A DNA stretch of 64,000 nt from Mannheimia granulomatis (GTDB lineage Bacteria > Pseudomonadota > Gammaproteobacteria > Enterobacterales > Pasteurellaceae), in assembly GCF_013377255.1 (NCBI RefSeq), contig NZ_CP016614.1:1620501-1684500 (forward strand), written 5' to 3'. Below the pieces are notes generated by a model, which saw nothing but the letters and a program-made list of their open reading frames with translations, had not been told where the DNA came from and searched no databases. Of this stretch, positions 16,712-24,775 are shown piece after piece (position 1 is the first letter of the stretch; each line of letters opens with the position of its first letter). A program made the position numbers and the translations under genes.

Positions 16712-16731
16712 GGACGCACCAAAGTGCGTCC
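16712..16731. terminator. Hairpin between convergent genes at 16703 and 16753
   Basis: GGACGCAC, loop CAAA, GTGCGTCC, a perfect 8 bp stem. On the minus strand it lies beyond the mrp stop. Only short T-runs are nearby, so termination in either direction is plausible but unproven. Confidence 0.55.
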
Positions 16732-16752
16732 CTAAAACAAAAATCTCTGATC

Positions 16753-17853
16753 CTATTTTACTTCTCTAATCATAATCTCGGATGGAATCACACTTCCCTG
16801 CCAGTAGAGCTCAGCAGCTACTTTTTCCGCTAAGGCAAAATAGGCCTGACTAATCTCATGATCCGGTGCCGCAGCAACCGTTGGCACACCGGCATCTAAA
16901 TCTTCACGTAAACGGATATGTAGCGGCAGTTGTGCTAACACTTGAGTTCCATATTTTTGTGCTATTTTATCTGCCCCACCGGTCCCAAAAATGGCTTCAT
17001 GGTGACCACAGTTTGAGCAAATATGCATCGACATATTTTCCACCACACCAAGCACCGGTACAGAAACTTTCTCAAACATTGAAATTCCTTTAATAGCGTC
17101 TAATAGTGCAATATCTTGTGGAGTAGTAACAACAATCGCACCTGTTACCGGAATTTGCTGAGAAAGCGTTAATTGAATATCCCCCGTACCCGGCGGCATA
17201 TCAATCACTAAATAATCCAATTCATTCCACCAAGTTTCATTCAGTAGCTGGCTTAACGCACTACTTGCCATTGGGCCCCGCCAAATGGTTGCATTATCTT
17301 CATCCATTAAATAACCAATTGAATTAGATTGCAGACCATGTGCGATAATTGGTGTGATGTGCTTATTATCCGGTGAAGTCGGACGTTGGTCTTTTGCTCC
17401 CAGCATATGGGGAATTGATGGACCATAAATATCCGCATCCAAAATCCCCACTCTTGCTCCTTGGGCTTGCAACGCTAATGCTAAGTTTACTGATGTAGTC
17501 GATTTCCCTACGCCACCTTTACCAGAAGTAACCGCAATAATATTTTTCACACCATTCACAGCCGGATGCTTATTCGCACGTTTTAAGGTAGCAATTTGGT
17601 AATTTAGTACCCATTTTACACCGCTTGCTGCTGCAACTTGCTTCAATTTTTCTTCAGTCTCTGATTTTAGTGCCTGAAAACCACCATTCCAAGCAAAGGG
17701 CATAGTTATTTCAATTCGTAAAATACTTCCACCTAACTCTGCCTTTTTAAAAGCATTTAATGCGATAAGATCTTTTTGCAATGTTGGGTGCGAAAATTGT
17801 TGTAAAACACTTTTAATTTCAACAAGTTGCTGCTCTGTTAATTGATTCATCAT
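16753..17853 (-). CDS. mrp: Iron-sulfur cluster carrier protein Mrp/ApbC
   Basis: Mrp (ApbC) is a P-loop ATPase that binds and transfers iron-sulfur clusters to apoproteins. The 366-residue product has an N-terminal MIP18-like domain (1-95), the deviant Walker A GKGGVGKS at 111-118, DADIYGPSIPHMLG, DMPPGTGDIQLT and the cluster-binding CSNC in the C-terminal half. Two consecutive ATGs (17853 and 17850) follow AAGGATTAAT; either could start. It begins one base after the stop codon of the OppA-like gene, so the two are coupled, which is an unusual partner for mrp. Confidence 0.94.
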   Translation of the reverse strand: MMNQLTEQQLVEIKSVLQQFSHPTLQKDLIALNAFKKAELGGSILRIEITMPFAWNGGFQALKSETEEKLKQVAAASGVKWVLNYQIATLKRANKHPAVNGVKNIIAVTSGKGGVGKSTTSVNLALALQAQGARVGILDADIYGPSIPHMLGAKDQRPTSPDNKHITPIIAHGLQSNSIGYLMDEDNATIWRGPMASSALSQLLNETWWNELDYLVIDMPPGTGDIQLTLSQQIPVTGAIVVTTPQDIALLDAIKGISMFEKVSVPVLGVVENMSMHICSNCGHHEAIFGTGGADKIAQKYGTQVLAQLPLHIRLREDLDAGVPTVAAAPDHEISQAYFALAEKVAAELYWQGSVIPSEIMIREVK

Positions 17854-17854
17854 A

Positions 17855-19399
17855 TTAATCCTTTTGTGCTGAAACACGTTGTAGATCCTTGCTATAAATT
17901 ACTTCGCTATCATTATTAAGATCAATACCTAAAAGGGAGGAAACCATCCCAACCCGATGCTGGTATTGAAATAGCGGTAGCACTGCTACATCATGATAAA
18001 GCAGTTCATTAATATCTAAAATCAGTTGATTACGCTCTTCTAAACTTAAGTTTTCTAATTGTAGTCGTTCAAGTTTTTGATCAACTAATTCATTTTTATA
18101 ATTTGAATGATTATCTGGACTCCTGGAGTGAAATTTCTGTAAAAACATCACAGGATCAGGATAATCTGCACACCAACCTGATCTTATTAACTGGAACTCC
18201 TTATGATATCTCAATTTACTTAAGGTTTCCCAATCAACCATTTTAGGTGTAATTTGAAATAGCTCAGATTGTGAAAGCGTTCGAGTAATTTGGTTTGCAA
18301 TCTTAATATTGATATGACTTTCATCATATAACAGCTTCAGTTTCAACGGATTATCTTGATGAATCCCTGCTTTTGTTAATAACTGCTCAACAACTATCGG
18401 ATTCCAAGTTTTTTCTCTATCTTTGATCAGATTATGTGGCATAACAGATTGGCTTGGAATGCCATGCTCTTGACCAATCTTTGCAGACGCAACCATTGTT
18501 CTTAATGCTTCTCGAATCTCTTTTTTACTTAGTATTGGGTCACTAAAGTTAAATTCATAATAATAAGAGCATAGACGTGGAAATTTCACAATATTCGTTT
18601 TTTGGCTGTAAAGTGGATTTTCCACAATATCAAAGCGAGTATAATTATCAACCGGTTTAATTAACTGATATTCTACTGTTTGAAAGGGAATATTTGTATC
18701 TACTGCTTTTAATACCATTTTATTGGGTATTATTTCTTCAAGTTGGTAAGCACCATTACTAACAAAATTTTCTGAATTTGGAGCTATACCGTGATAGGTA
18801 GGTAATAATGCGGCATGTGCCAACATTTCCGGCAATAAATAATTAGGATGATTTAAGCGAATTTGTAGAGAATGATCGTTTAATGCTACGACACCTAACT
18901 CAGAGGCCTCTTTTTCTTTATCTTGAATCGCTTTCGCATTTTCTACGCCCATATAGACTAGATATTTTGCAAGAGGTGAGCAATTTTGTGGTTCAATTAA
19001 ACGCTGCCAGCTAGCAACAAAATCGTGTGCGGTAACTGCATCGCCATTTGACCATTTTGCCTTCTCATTTAAAATGAACAACCACTCTTTTCCATCTTCG
19101 CTAAATCCATTCTGAGCAATTGCAGGAATGATATCACCTTTAGCATCGTATGCCATTAAACCCACTAATAGATCTCTTAAGGGTGCCGCATCTGCAGAAG
19201 CATTCACCTTATGAGGATCAAGTACAAATATATCTGAATAAATTGCACGCTTTAATAGCTCACTAGTGTGGCTTTCAATTGGTGAGATTTGAGTTGATTT
19301 AGGACTATTTAGTTTGTCACAAGCAGTAATGAGTAGCATGCAAGCGGTTATTTTTGCCAGTTTTTTTACAAATTTAACCGCTTGTAGAGATTTAAACAT
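17855..19399 (-). CDS. OppA-family peptide-binding lipoprotein (ABC transporter solute-binding protein)
   Basis: A 514-residue family 5 extracellular solute-binding protein. After the lipobox LITAC (Cys27) come segments typical of OppA/DppA-like proteins: LLVGLMAYDAKGDIIPAIAQ, KWSNGDAVTAHDFVASWQR and GWCADYPDPVMFLQKF. No permease or ATPase genes are adjacent, so it is an orphan binding protein. The start at 19399 follows TAGGAGA three bases upstream. Residues 5-20 of the signal peptide (LQAVKFVKKLAKITAC) are encoded by an inverted USS pair at 19340-19385. A MarC/YchE gene lies directly upstream, as ychE lies by oppA in E. coli. Confidence 0.88.
   Translation of the reverse strand: MFKSLQAVKFVKKLAKITACMLLITACDKLNSPKSTQISPIESHTSELLKRAIYSDIFVLDPHKVNASADAAPLRDLLVGLMAYDAKGDIIPAIAQNGFSEDGKEWLFILNEKAKWSNGDAVTAHDFVASWQRLIEPQNCSPLAKYLVYMGVENAKAIQDKEKEASELGVVALNDHSLQIRLNHPNYLLPEMLAHAALLPTYHGIAPNSENFVSNGAYQLEEIIPNKMVLKAVDTNIPFQTVEYQLIKPVDNYTRFDIVENPLYSQKTNIVKFPRLCSYYYEFNFSDPILSKKEIREALRTMVASAKIGQEHGIPSQSVMPHNLIKDREKTWNPIVVEQLLTKAGIHQDNPLKLKLLYDESHINIKIANQITRTLSQSELFQITPKMVDWETLSKLRYHKEFQLIRSGWCADYPDPVMFLQKFHSRSPDNHSNYKNELVDQKLERLQLENLSLEERNQLILDINELLYHDVAVLPLFQYQHRVGMVSSLLGIDLNNDSEVIYSKDLQRVSAQKD
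19340..19385. repeat. Inverted USS pair inside a signal-peptide coding region
   Basis: GCAAGCGGTTA (19340-19350) and TAACCGCTTGT (19375-19385) flank an A/T-rich core with the usual TTTTTGCC and TTTTACAAA segments. The pair lies wholly within codons 5-20 of the OppA-like lipoprotein gene and could form a hairpin near the translation start of its mRNA. Confidence 0.85.
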
Positions 19400-19426
19400 A
19401 AGTCTCCTAAAAACGAATCAAGGTTA

Positions 19427-20074
19427 TTAAACAAGAAGCCCGGGGAATAGTGTAGTAATCCCCGCTACAATAATTTCAATGCCAAGTGCCATTAAAATCA
19501 ACCCCATGATACGGGTCACAACATTCGATCCGGTTCTACCTAATTTCTTAACCAGAGGAGCTGAATAACGAAATAAAATATAACAGATCAATGCAAAAAT
19601 AATAATAGCAAGGCTAAATCCGACATAATCCTCCCAATTATGGTACCTAGTTCCCCAAACTATCGTTGAACCTATTGCCCCCGGGCCTGCCATAATCGGC
19701 ATAGCAAGCGGGACAACACCTATATTTTCATATTCAGTAATATCCTCATTTTTTTCTTCTTTATTTTGTTTATGTTCGCCCAGTTTACCGCTGATCATTG
19801 TCATCGCAATACTAACAATCAAAATCCCACCGGCAACTCTAAATGAGCTTAAAGAAATACTGAAGGCATTTAAAATCAAGTTTCCAAAGTAAAGACTGAC
19901 AAGCAAAATAATGCCAATTGATACAGCAGTAACCAAACTTGTACGATTACGCTCCCCCTCATATTGATGGGCAGTCATACTGAAAAAAATCGGCAAAGAA
20001 CCAAATGGATTTACAATAGCAAAAAGCCCGATAAAGAACTGAAGATAGATAGCAAAATTAACAATAATATCCAC
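19427..20074 (-). CDS. MarC/YchE (UPF0056) family membrane protein
   Basis: A 215-residue inner-membrane protein with six predicted helices: residues about 4-24, 45-65, 72-95, 120-140, 150-170 and 190-212. The family motif FAIVNPFGSLPIFFSMT is at 18-34 and MAGPGAIGSTIV near the middle. The length equals E. coli YchE. The hydrophilic loop between helices 3 and 4 is rich in K and E. MarC was once thought to act in drug resistance, but no transport activity is established. It is probably co-transcribed with the OppA-like gene 27 bases downstream. Confidence 0.9.
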   Translation of the reverse strand: MDIIVNFAIYLQFFIGLFAIVNPFGSLPIFFSMTAHQYEGERNRTSLVTAVSIGIILLVSLYFGNLILNAFSISLSSFRVAGGILIVSIAMTMISGKLGEHKQNKEEKNEDITEYENIGVVPLAMPIMAGPGAIGSTIVWGTRYHNWEDYVGFSLAIIIFALICYILFRYSAPLVKKLGRTGSNVVTRIMGLILMALGIEIIVAGITTLFPGLLV

Positions 20075-20196
20075 AACAACGGTCTCAAATAACGATATTT
20101 CTACATGATTATATAGCGTAATTTAAAAGGAGACAAAACTAAAAGCCACAAAACCATTTCAGATTATGGGCACTTTTAGTTTAAAAACTTAGACAA

Positions 20197-22065
20197 TTAA
20201 CGAGATGACTGATTAATAAATTCTTCATTCACTTCAATAGAAGCTCTTGCACGAAGATCCTTTAACAATTCATTACGTAAAATCAAACGATTTGCTTCTG
20301 CGAATTGTGGAGCTAAAGTATTAAATTTTTCAGCATCTCCCTCCTTGATTTTATCTAATGCAACAATCACAATATCACCTTGTTGGTTGCGCGCAACTTG
20401 ATAGCTTGTTTTGTCTGCCTCTTTTTTCATTGCAAACACCGTTTTGGCTAAGGTCGGATTCTCCACCTCTGCTTGCATATACACTAAAGTTTGTGGTGCA
20501 TTAAATTTCACATCAGTTGTTTTACCTTCATTTAATGCTTTAAGAGCTTCATCAGCCTTACTCTGTAACGCTTTTTCCGCTTTCTCAGCTTTTACGAAAT
20601 TCTCAACTGCAGCCTTTGCTTCATCAAAAGTTTGCACACGCTCAGCATCATATTCACTCACTCGTACGAATAAGGTTTTCGGTTGAGTTTCCGTACCAAT
20701 TTCTAGAGCATCAGAATTTTGCTTATTTTGACGTAACTCCCCATCAAATAACGCTTTTAACACTTTTTCATGCTGTAAAGCTGCAGGTACATTTGCTCGA
20801 GTAAATTGTGCTGTTTTTTGTAATTCAACACCACCTGCTTTTGCAACTTCTTCCAATGAGCTATTATTTTCAAATGCTTTGTTTGCCATTTCACGAGCAG
20901 TATTTGAATATTCGGTTAGTACTAATTCTTGACGAATAGTATCCACTATACGATCTTTTACTTGAGCTAATTCAATAACCTGTTCCGGCTTGCGTTCCAG
21001 CACTTTGATAATATGGTAAGCATTATCCACTTTCACCACATTACTGATTTGACCCGCATTTAAATTTACTATTGCATCTTCAAATGCTTTTGGGAAAGTA
21101 CCCGCTTTAGCCCAACCTAAATCACCGCCATGGGCGGCAGACAAGCTATCAATCGACTTCGCTTTTGCTAAAGTAGCAAAATCTGCACCATTTTTTAGCT
21201 CTTGTTCAACTGCTTTTGCTTGCTCTTCATTAGTTAATTGAATATGAGCTAAATGAGCTTCGCCTTTTGTTATATATTCAGATTTATTACGGTCGTAATA
21301 AGTTTGAATCTGCTCATCAGTAATTTGGACTTTTTTCTCAATATCTTTTGGTGAAAGAGACACATATTCAACTACTAATTTTTCAGGCGCTAATAATTTT
21401 GCTTTATTGGCATCATAATAAGCTTTCAATTCTTCTTGTGAAGCGATCTGATTTGGCATTTCTTTTGCAATTGAATATTCCGCTAAACGCACTTCACGCT
21501 GTTGTAATAACAATTTTGCCAATAGCTCTTGCTGTGCCGGTACGGTAAAATCGCTGTTTACGATGCCTTCTTGTAGCTGAGATTGCAACATACCTTCGTG
21601 CACAATCGCTGCATAACCATCTGCACTTAAGCCGTTATTACGTAAAGTTTGTTGATATAAATCGTTGCTGAATTTGCCGTCTTGTTGGAAAATTTGGCTG
21701 TTTACAATTTCCGACTTAATTTGCTCAGCACTAATACCAAGCTTTAACTGTTTTGCATATTGCCGTAAGAGCTCTTCATCCACTAAGCCGTTCAGTACAG
21801 ATTGATTAAATTGAGCAGCATATTCGGGATTATCCATTAAATCCCAAAAACGGCTACCCATTTCTGCATTCAAAATATTTTGCTGACGACTTACTGCATT
21901 ATTAAACACTTGCTGGCTGATTTCCTCTCCATTGACTTTAGCAATTGAGTTATCAGATGAAATTAAGCCACCACTAATACCACCTATGACAAATGAAATA
22001 GAGATCAATGCAAAAATAATTTTAAATACCGGTCCATTCGTCCGCTCATGCATACTTTCAATCAT
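20197..22065 (-). CDS. ppiD: Periplasmic peptidyl-prolyl isomerase/chaperone PpiD
   Basis: PpiD is anchored in the inner membrane near the SecYEG translocon and helps newly exported proteins fold. The 622-residue protein begins MIESMHERTNGPVFKIIFAL with one transmembrane helix (about 15-36), followed by a SurA-like N-terminal chaperone domain, a parvulin domain at about 260-360 (AHLAHIQLTNEEQAKAVE, GGDLGWAKAGTFPKAFED, YHIIKVLERK) and a helical C-terminal part. The length equals E. coli PpiD (623). AGGAATTTTTAAATG precedes the start. It stands alone, divergent from rpsO. Confidence 0.95.
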   Translation of the reverse strand: MIESMHERTNGPVFKIIFALISISFVIGGISGGLISSDNSIAKVNGEEISQQVFNNAVSRQQNILNAEMGSRFWDLMDNPEYAAQFNQSVLNGLVDEELLRQYAKQLKLGISAEQIKSEIVNSQIFQQDGKFSNDLYQQTLRNNGLSADGYAAIVHEGMLQSQLQEGIVNSDFTVPAQQELLAKLLLQQREVRLAEYSIAKEMPNQIASQEELKAYYDANKAKLLAPEKLVVEYVSLSPKDIEKKVQITDEQIQTYYDRNKSEYITKGEAHLAHIQLTNEEQAKAVEQELKNGADFATLAKAKSIDSLSAAHGGDLGWAKAGTFPKAFEDAIVNLNAGQISNVVKVDNAYHIIKVLERKPEQVIELAQVKDRIVDTIRQELVLTEYSNTAREMANKAFENNSSLEEVAKAGGVELQKTAQFTRANVPAALQHEKVLKALFDGELRQNKQNSDALEIGTETQPKTLFVRVSEYDAERVQTFDEAKAAVENFVKAEKAEKALQSKADEALKALNEGKTTDVKFNAPQTLVYMQAEVENPTLAKTVFAMKKEADKTSYQVARNQQGDIVIVALDKIKEGDAEKFNTLAPQFAEANRLILRNELLKDLRARASIEVNEEFINQSSR

Positions 22066-22145
22066 TTAAAAATTCCTAAATCTATTGATAAAAATTGGCA
22101 TTGATTATACTCTTTCTGGAGTTAGAAATAAATTGCAAATTTTTA

Positions 22146-22174
22146 TTGAAATTTAACCGCTTTCTCTTTAGAAT
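22146..22174 (+). promoter_or_regulatory. Predicted promoter of rpsO
   Basis: TTGAAA (22146-22151), 17-base spacer, TAGAAT (22169-22174). The predicted start is near 22181, giving a leader of about 70 bases that contains the structure described below. Confidence 0.6.
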
Positions 22175-22194
22175 TTACAATTCCTGTCGTAGCT

Positions 22195-22229
22195 GGGTTA
22201 GAGATCGGCTATTGATGTATTATCAACCC
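22195..22229 (+). promoter_or_regulatory. Candidate S15 autoregulatory leader of rpsO
   Basis: GGGTT (22195-22199) can pair with AACCC (22225-22229), while TTGAT (22212-22216) can pair with ATCAA (22222-22226). The two stems compete for the same two A residues, so alternative folds are possible just before the AAAAAGGAAA ribosome binding site. S15 represses rpsO translation through leader structures in many bacteria; the role here is inferred. Confidence 0.45.
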
Positions 22230-22249
22230 TTAACAAAAAGGAAATTAAA

Positions 22250-22519
22250 ATGTCTCTAAGCGTAGAAGCAAAAGCAAAAATCGTTGCTGAATTTGGTCGT
22301 GATGCAAAAGATACTGGTTCATCAGAAGTGCAAATTGCATTATTAACAGCTCAAATCAACCACTTACAAGCACACTTTGCTGAGCATAAAAAAGATCACC
22401 ATGGTCGTCGCGGTTTATTACGTATGGTTTCTCGTCGTCGTAAATTATTAGACTACTTAAAACGTACTGATCTTGCTAAATATTCAGAAACTATCGCACG
22501 TTTAGGTTTACGTCGCTAA
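22250..22519 (+). CDS. rpsO: 30S ribosomal protein S15
   Basis: S15 binds the central domain of 16S rRNA early in small-subunit assembly. The 89-residue product matches the family throughout: FGRDAKDTGSSEVQIALLT, HFAEHKKDHHGRRGLL and RLVSRRRKLLDYLK-like MVSRRRKLLDYLKRTD. AAAGGAAATTAAAATG gives a strong ribosome binding site. pnp does not follow, unlike E. coli; a terminator ends the unit immediately. Confidence 0.98.
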   Translation: MSLSVEAKAKIVAEFGRDAKDTGSSEVQIALLTAQINHLQAHFAEHKKDHHGRRGLLRMVSRRRKLLDYLKRTDLAKYSETIARLGLRR

Positions 22520-22539
22520 TTTCAAATATTAAATATGAG

Positions 22540-22566
22540 AGCCGAGCTGAAAAGTTCGGCTTTTTT
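22540..22566 (+). terminator. Terminator after rpsO
   Basis: AGCCGAGCT, loop GAAA, AGTTCGGCT form a 9 bp stem with one G-U pair, followed by T6. Confidence 0.92.
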
Positions 22567-22591
22567 ATAAATCCAATATTGAGGAAAAAAT

Positions 22592-23449
22592 ATGGCATTT
22601 GCGTCATTATTTACTTTGTTAGACGATATTGCAGCTGTGCTAGACGATGTGTCTATTATGACAAAAGTTGCAGCAAAAAAAACAGCAGGTGTGATTGGCG
22701 ATGATTTAGCCTTAAATGCGAATCAAGTCAGCGGTAAAAATATCTTACCTGAACGCGAATTACCTATTGTTTGGGCAGTTGCAAAAGGTTCATTTATCAA
22801 TAAAGTGATCTTAATTCCACTTGCCTTACTTCTATCAGTATTTCTGCCTCAAGCTATCATCCCATTGTTGATGATCGGTGGAGCTTATTTATGCTTTGAA
22901 GGTGTAGAAAAATTACTGCACAAATTCTTACATAAAAACGAGCATAGCGAATCCGAAGAACTGTCGGAAAAAGATAAAATTAAAGGTGCTATCCGTACAG
23001 ATTTTATTTTATCAGCCGAAATTATCATTATTGCTTTAGGGGTTTTACAAGACTCCTCTACTCTCATTAAAATCTTATCTCTTTCTGCTATCGGTATCGG
23101 CATTACCGTGTTTGTTTACGGCTTAGTAGGCTTAATCGTTAAGTTAGATGACATCGGTTTGTGGCTAATGCGTAAAAAAAGTGCGTTCTCACAAGCGATC
23201 GGGAAAGGCTTATTATTTACAATGCCTTGGTTTATGAAAACACTTTCTGTTATTGGTACTATCGCAATGTTCTTAGTAGGAGGTGGAATCTTTTCCCATA
23301 GCTTACCGGCAATCCATCATTTTGTAGAGAAATTACAAATCGCGCCAAACTATTTAATGTTCGTTGATTTAGTTGTAGGTATTATAGTCGGCTTAATTTG
23401 TTGTATTATTATCTTACCTATAATGAAATTGTTTTCGAAAAAAGCTTAA
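22592..23449 (+). CDS. DUF808 (YedI) family inner-membrane protein
   Basis: A 285-residue membrane protein resembling E. coli YedI over its whole length: LLDDIAAVLDDVSIMTKVAAKKTAGVIGDDLALN, QVSG, ELPIVWAVAKGSFINKVILIPLALLLS and CFEGVEKLLHK. Five or six hydrophobic segments lie between about 67 and 280. The function is unknown in the family. AGGAAAAAATATG gives the start. It is the only gene between the rpsO terminator and a hairpin shared with the convergent hemY. Confidence 0.9.
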   Translation: MAFASLFTLLDDIAAVLDDVSIMTKVAAKKTAGVIGDDLALNANQVSGKNILPERELPIVWAVAKGSFINKVILIPLALLLSVFLPQAIIPLLMIGGAYLCFEGVEKLLHKFLHKNEHSESEELSEKDKIKGAIRTDFILSAEIIIIALGVLQDSSTLIKILSLSAIGIGITVFVYGLVGLIVKLDDIGLWLMRKKSAFSQAIGKGLLFTMPWFMKTLSVIGTIAMFLVGGGIFSHSLPAIHHFVEKLQIAPNYLMFVDLVVGIIVGLICCIIILPIMKLFSKKA

Positions 23450-23461
23450 TTAAAGTAAAAA

Positions 23462-23484
23462 AATAGCAGGAACTTCCTGCTATT
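23462..23484. terminator. Bidirectional terminator between the DUF808 gene and hemY
   Basis: AATAGCAGG (23462-23470) and CCTGCTATT (23476-23484) with loop AACTT, flanked by A-run and T-run. The loop can add two further pairs. Confidence 0.88.
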
Positions 23485-23494
23485 TTATTAAATA

Positions 23495-24760
23495 CTATAA
23501 TGTCTTGCTTTCATTTAGATTTTCAGGCAAGGCAAGAATGCCATCTGCTTTAGCTTGAACATCCATGTTGACCTGTTTTAAGTTTTCTTCACGAATGCGA
23601 TTTGCAAGTACTATATCATTTGTTTGCTCTGCCACATGTAACGCCATAATACGATCATCTGCAATACACTCATCATGTTCTAATAACAACTCAAATTGTA
23701 CTTTCGCTTTTTGGTATTCGCCGTCACGTGTATAAATATAACCTAATGCTCTTGCGTAATCATCTGTATATTTTACATTTGCTTTATCTGCACGTTTTGC
23801 TAACACTTTTAATAATTTGCTGTCTGAAGCAACCTGTAAGCGTGTAAGCTGAACAAACAAGCTGTTTAGTTGTTCATCCTCAAATTTCTTTAAGGTTTCT
23901 AACGCTATGTCTTCCGCTGATTGGTGATCATCACTATCAATTAAACGTTTCACCACACCTACACGGCTATACACCGATTTACGACGGCGGTTTGGTTGGT
24001 TTTCCCACCAATACAATAGCCCTTCTTGCCCTTCTTCTTGTAAACGTTCATCCTGTAAACCATCATCTACAAAATGCTCTAACTCGGCGTACTCTTCTGC
24101 GGTTAAGAAACTGCGTTGCCCGATTTCAGTTAGTAATCTGTCTAACGCCACATAGGCTTTAGAATCTTTGTAGATTTGAATAGCCAAACGTAAAACTTCA
24201 TCGTTATGCGGAGCAAGTTCTAATAAACTATCAATCGCTGTACGAGCTGCGGGGATCTTACCTTGCTGTAACAAAATTTTAGTGCGGGATAATTCCACCG
24301 CTACATTATTTGGCCCGGCAATTTCAGCGGCTTTAATCAAATATTTGTTTGCCGCCAAATCATCCCCGTTTTGTTGTGCAGCTTCTGCTGCTTTAATTAA
24401 ATTAAGCACGGGTTCATCGGCGTGTTTAGCGTTTTTACTGAATAATTTTTCTGCTTTGGAATAATTACCTTCGCTCATACGCATTAGACCTTCTAGGGTC
24501 TCCTGCTGTGCTTTTTTATGTTTACGGGTTGAAAACCAGTTATATGCGCCACTACTCATTCTACAAACTTTGGTAAATATCCATTCCAAGCCATAAACTA
24601 CCGCCATCGCTATAACAAAGAAAACTACTAGCATCACAATGCTCATTTCAATCACTGTTGATGCAGTTTCAATTCTTACATAGCCTTGACTACCTGCGAG
24701 GTAAGGACCTGAAATCAACCCGGCTAATAATAAAAGCATTAAAAAGAGAGTTCTAAACAT
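23495..24760 (-). CDS. hemY: HemY protein, TPR-containing inner-membrane protein of the hem operon
   Basis: The 421-residue protein has two N-terminal membrane helices (about 4-24 and 38-62), the conserved SGPYLAGSQGYVRIE segment between them, and a long soluble domain of TPR-like helices (NLIKAAEAAQQNGDDLAANKYL, IYTRDGEYQKAKVQFELLLE). This proteobacterial HemY is unrelated to the protoporphyrinogen oxidase of the same name in Bacillus; its role in haem synthesis is not established. It is the last gene of hemCDXY, 15 bases after hemX. Confidence 0.93.
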   Translation of the reverse strand: MFRTLFLMLLLLAGLISGPYLAGSQGYVRIETASTVIEMSIVMLVVFFVIAMAVVYGLEWIFTKVCRMSSGAYNWFSTRKHKKAQQETLEGLMRMSEGNYSKAEKLFSKNAKHADEPVLNLIKAAEAAQQNGDDLAANKYLIKAAEIAGPNNVAVELSRTKILLQQGKIPAARTAIDSLLELAPHNDEVLRLAIQIYKDSKAYVALDRLLTEIGQRSFLTAEEYAELEHFVDDGLQDERLQEEGQEGLLYWWENQPNRRRKSVYSRVGVVKRLIDSDDHQSAEDIALETLKKFEDEQLNSLFVQLTRLQVASDSKLLKVLAKRADKANVKYTDDYARALGYIYTRDGEYQKAKVQFELLLEHDECIADDRIMALHVAEQTNDIVLANRIREENLKQVNMDVQAKADGILALPENLNESKTL

Positions 24761-24775
24761 AATATTATTCTCCTT

